The notes below the pieces were generated by a model. The model was not told the DNA's origin. It made no database searches and saw only the letters and a list, made by a program, of their open reading frames with translations. From Neorhizobium galegae bv. orientalis str. HAMBI 540 (GTDB lineage Bacteria > Pseudomonadota > Alphaproteobacteria > Rhizobiales > Rhizobiaceae), in assembly GCF_000731315.1 (NCBI RefSeq), contig NZ_HG938353.1:4092001-4156000 (forward strand): a stretch of 64,000 bases of DNA, written 5' to 3'. Shown here in pieces: positions 63,655-64,000 of this stretch; position 1 is the first letter of the stretch; the number at the start of each line of letters is the position of its first letter. The translations under genes and the position numbers were made by a program.

Positions 63655-64000
63655 GATCATCTTCGATACGGAAACCACGGGTCTCGAATCGAAGGTCGAT
63701 CGGGTGATCGAAATCGGCGGCATCGAGTTGATCAACAATTTCCCGACCGGCAGGACGCTTCATCTCTATATCAATCCGGGCGACCGCAAGGTTCATCCGG
63801 ACGCACTTGCCGTGCACGGCATTACCGACGAATTCCTGAAGGACAAGCCAAGCTTCGGGGATGTCGCGCAGCAGATCATCGAGTTCTTCGATGGCGCCAA
63901 GTGGATCGCCCACAATGCGACCTTCGACATGGGCTTCATGAATGCGGAATTCGGCCGTCTCGGCCTGCCGCCCGTAATGTCGGACCAGGTCATCGATACC
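63647..64000 (+). CDS. dnaQ: DNA polymerase III epsilon subunit (partial)
   Basis: 3'-5' proofreading exonuclease, cut off by the window end after about 118 residues. The ExoI motif IIFDTETTGLE is at residues 4-14, and the ExoII region WIAHNATFDMGFMNAEF near 90-106. LHLYINPGDRKVHPDALAVHGIT is also typical. The ATG at 63647 overlaps the coaE stop by 8 bases. The remaining catalytic residues and the alpha-binding tail are not in the window. Confidence 0.95.
   Translation, partial: MREIIFDTETTGLESKVDRVIEIGGIELINNFPTGRTLHLYINPGDRKVHPDALAVHGITDEFLKDKPSFGDVAQQIIEFFDGAKWIAHNATFDMGFMNAEFGRLGLPPVMSDQVIDT

Overview
The window is an ordinary core-chromosome segment of a Rhizobiaceae-type alphaproteobacterium (Rhizobium/Agrobacterium/Neorhizobium group; genus not resolved by reading alone). 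The reasons are the high-GC codon use, the hemE-oriC-ppsR arrangement, the mnmE-mnmG-rsmG-parA-parB block with palindromic parS sites, an imuA-imuB-dnaE2 cassette behind an alphaproteobacterial LexA box, a trcR (DUF1013) cell-cycle regulator and a 1588-residue NAD-glutamate dehydrogenase. I see no rRNA or tRNA genes, no insertion sequences, no phage genes and no CRISPR array. Almost every gene is a recognisable housekeeping gene.

Layout. 0-10 kb (+): obgE-proB-proA-nadD-rsfS-rlmH, then an envelope module of an EnvC-like factor, the CtpA protease and a divergent polysaccharide deacetylase, ending with rppH. 10-17 kb (-): bacterioferritin and its ferredoxin, then the SOS mutagenesis cassette dnaE2/imuB/imuA. 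17-26 kb: a zincin-like peptidase, a DUF1737 protein, a CitE-like lyase, leuD-ridA-leuB, a PAP2 phosphatase, an MFS transporter with a large periplasmic insert, and asd preceded by a possible Thr/Lys-rich leader peptide. 26-35 kb: lytic transglycosylase, carbonic anhydrase, pyridoxal kinase, giant NAD-GDH and a UMF1-type MFS protein. 35-47 kb: htpX-rsmB-heparinase-purH operon (-), DUF1674 and nuclease genes (+), acs and a propionyl-CoA synthetase-like gene flanking trcR, and a YggS homologue. 47-52 kb (+): leuS-lptE-holA. 52-60 kb (-): parB, parA, rsmG, mnmG, mnmE, rho, hemJ, hemE. 60.3-60.7 kb: the predicted replication origin. 60.7-64 kb (+): ppsR, maf, aroE, coaE and a truncated dnaQ.

How it fits together. 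Genes left of the 60.5 kb gap, from hemE to parB, run leftward and those to its right run rightward, so transcription points away from the putative origin on both sides. The gap holds DnaA-box matches, an AT-rich stretch and GANTC (CcrM-type) sites. Three near-perfect parS sites lie at 54.0, 55.9 and 62.2 kb, on both sides of it and close to parAB. Together these form a replication/segregation centre. The least expected signals are the candidate asd leader peptide, the long out-of-frame imuA/imuB overlap, the insert in the MFS transporter and parS sites embedded in coding sequence.
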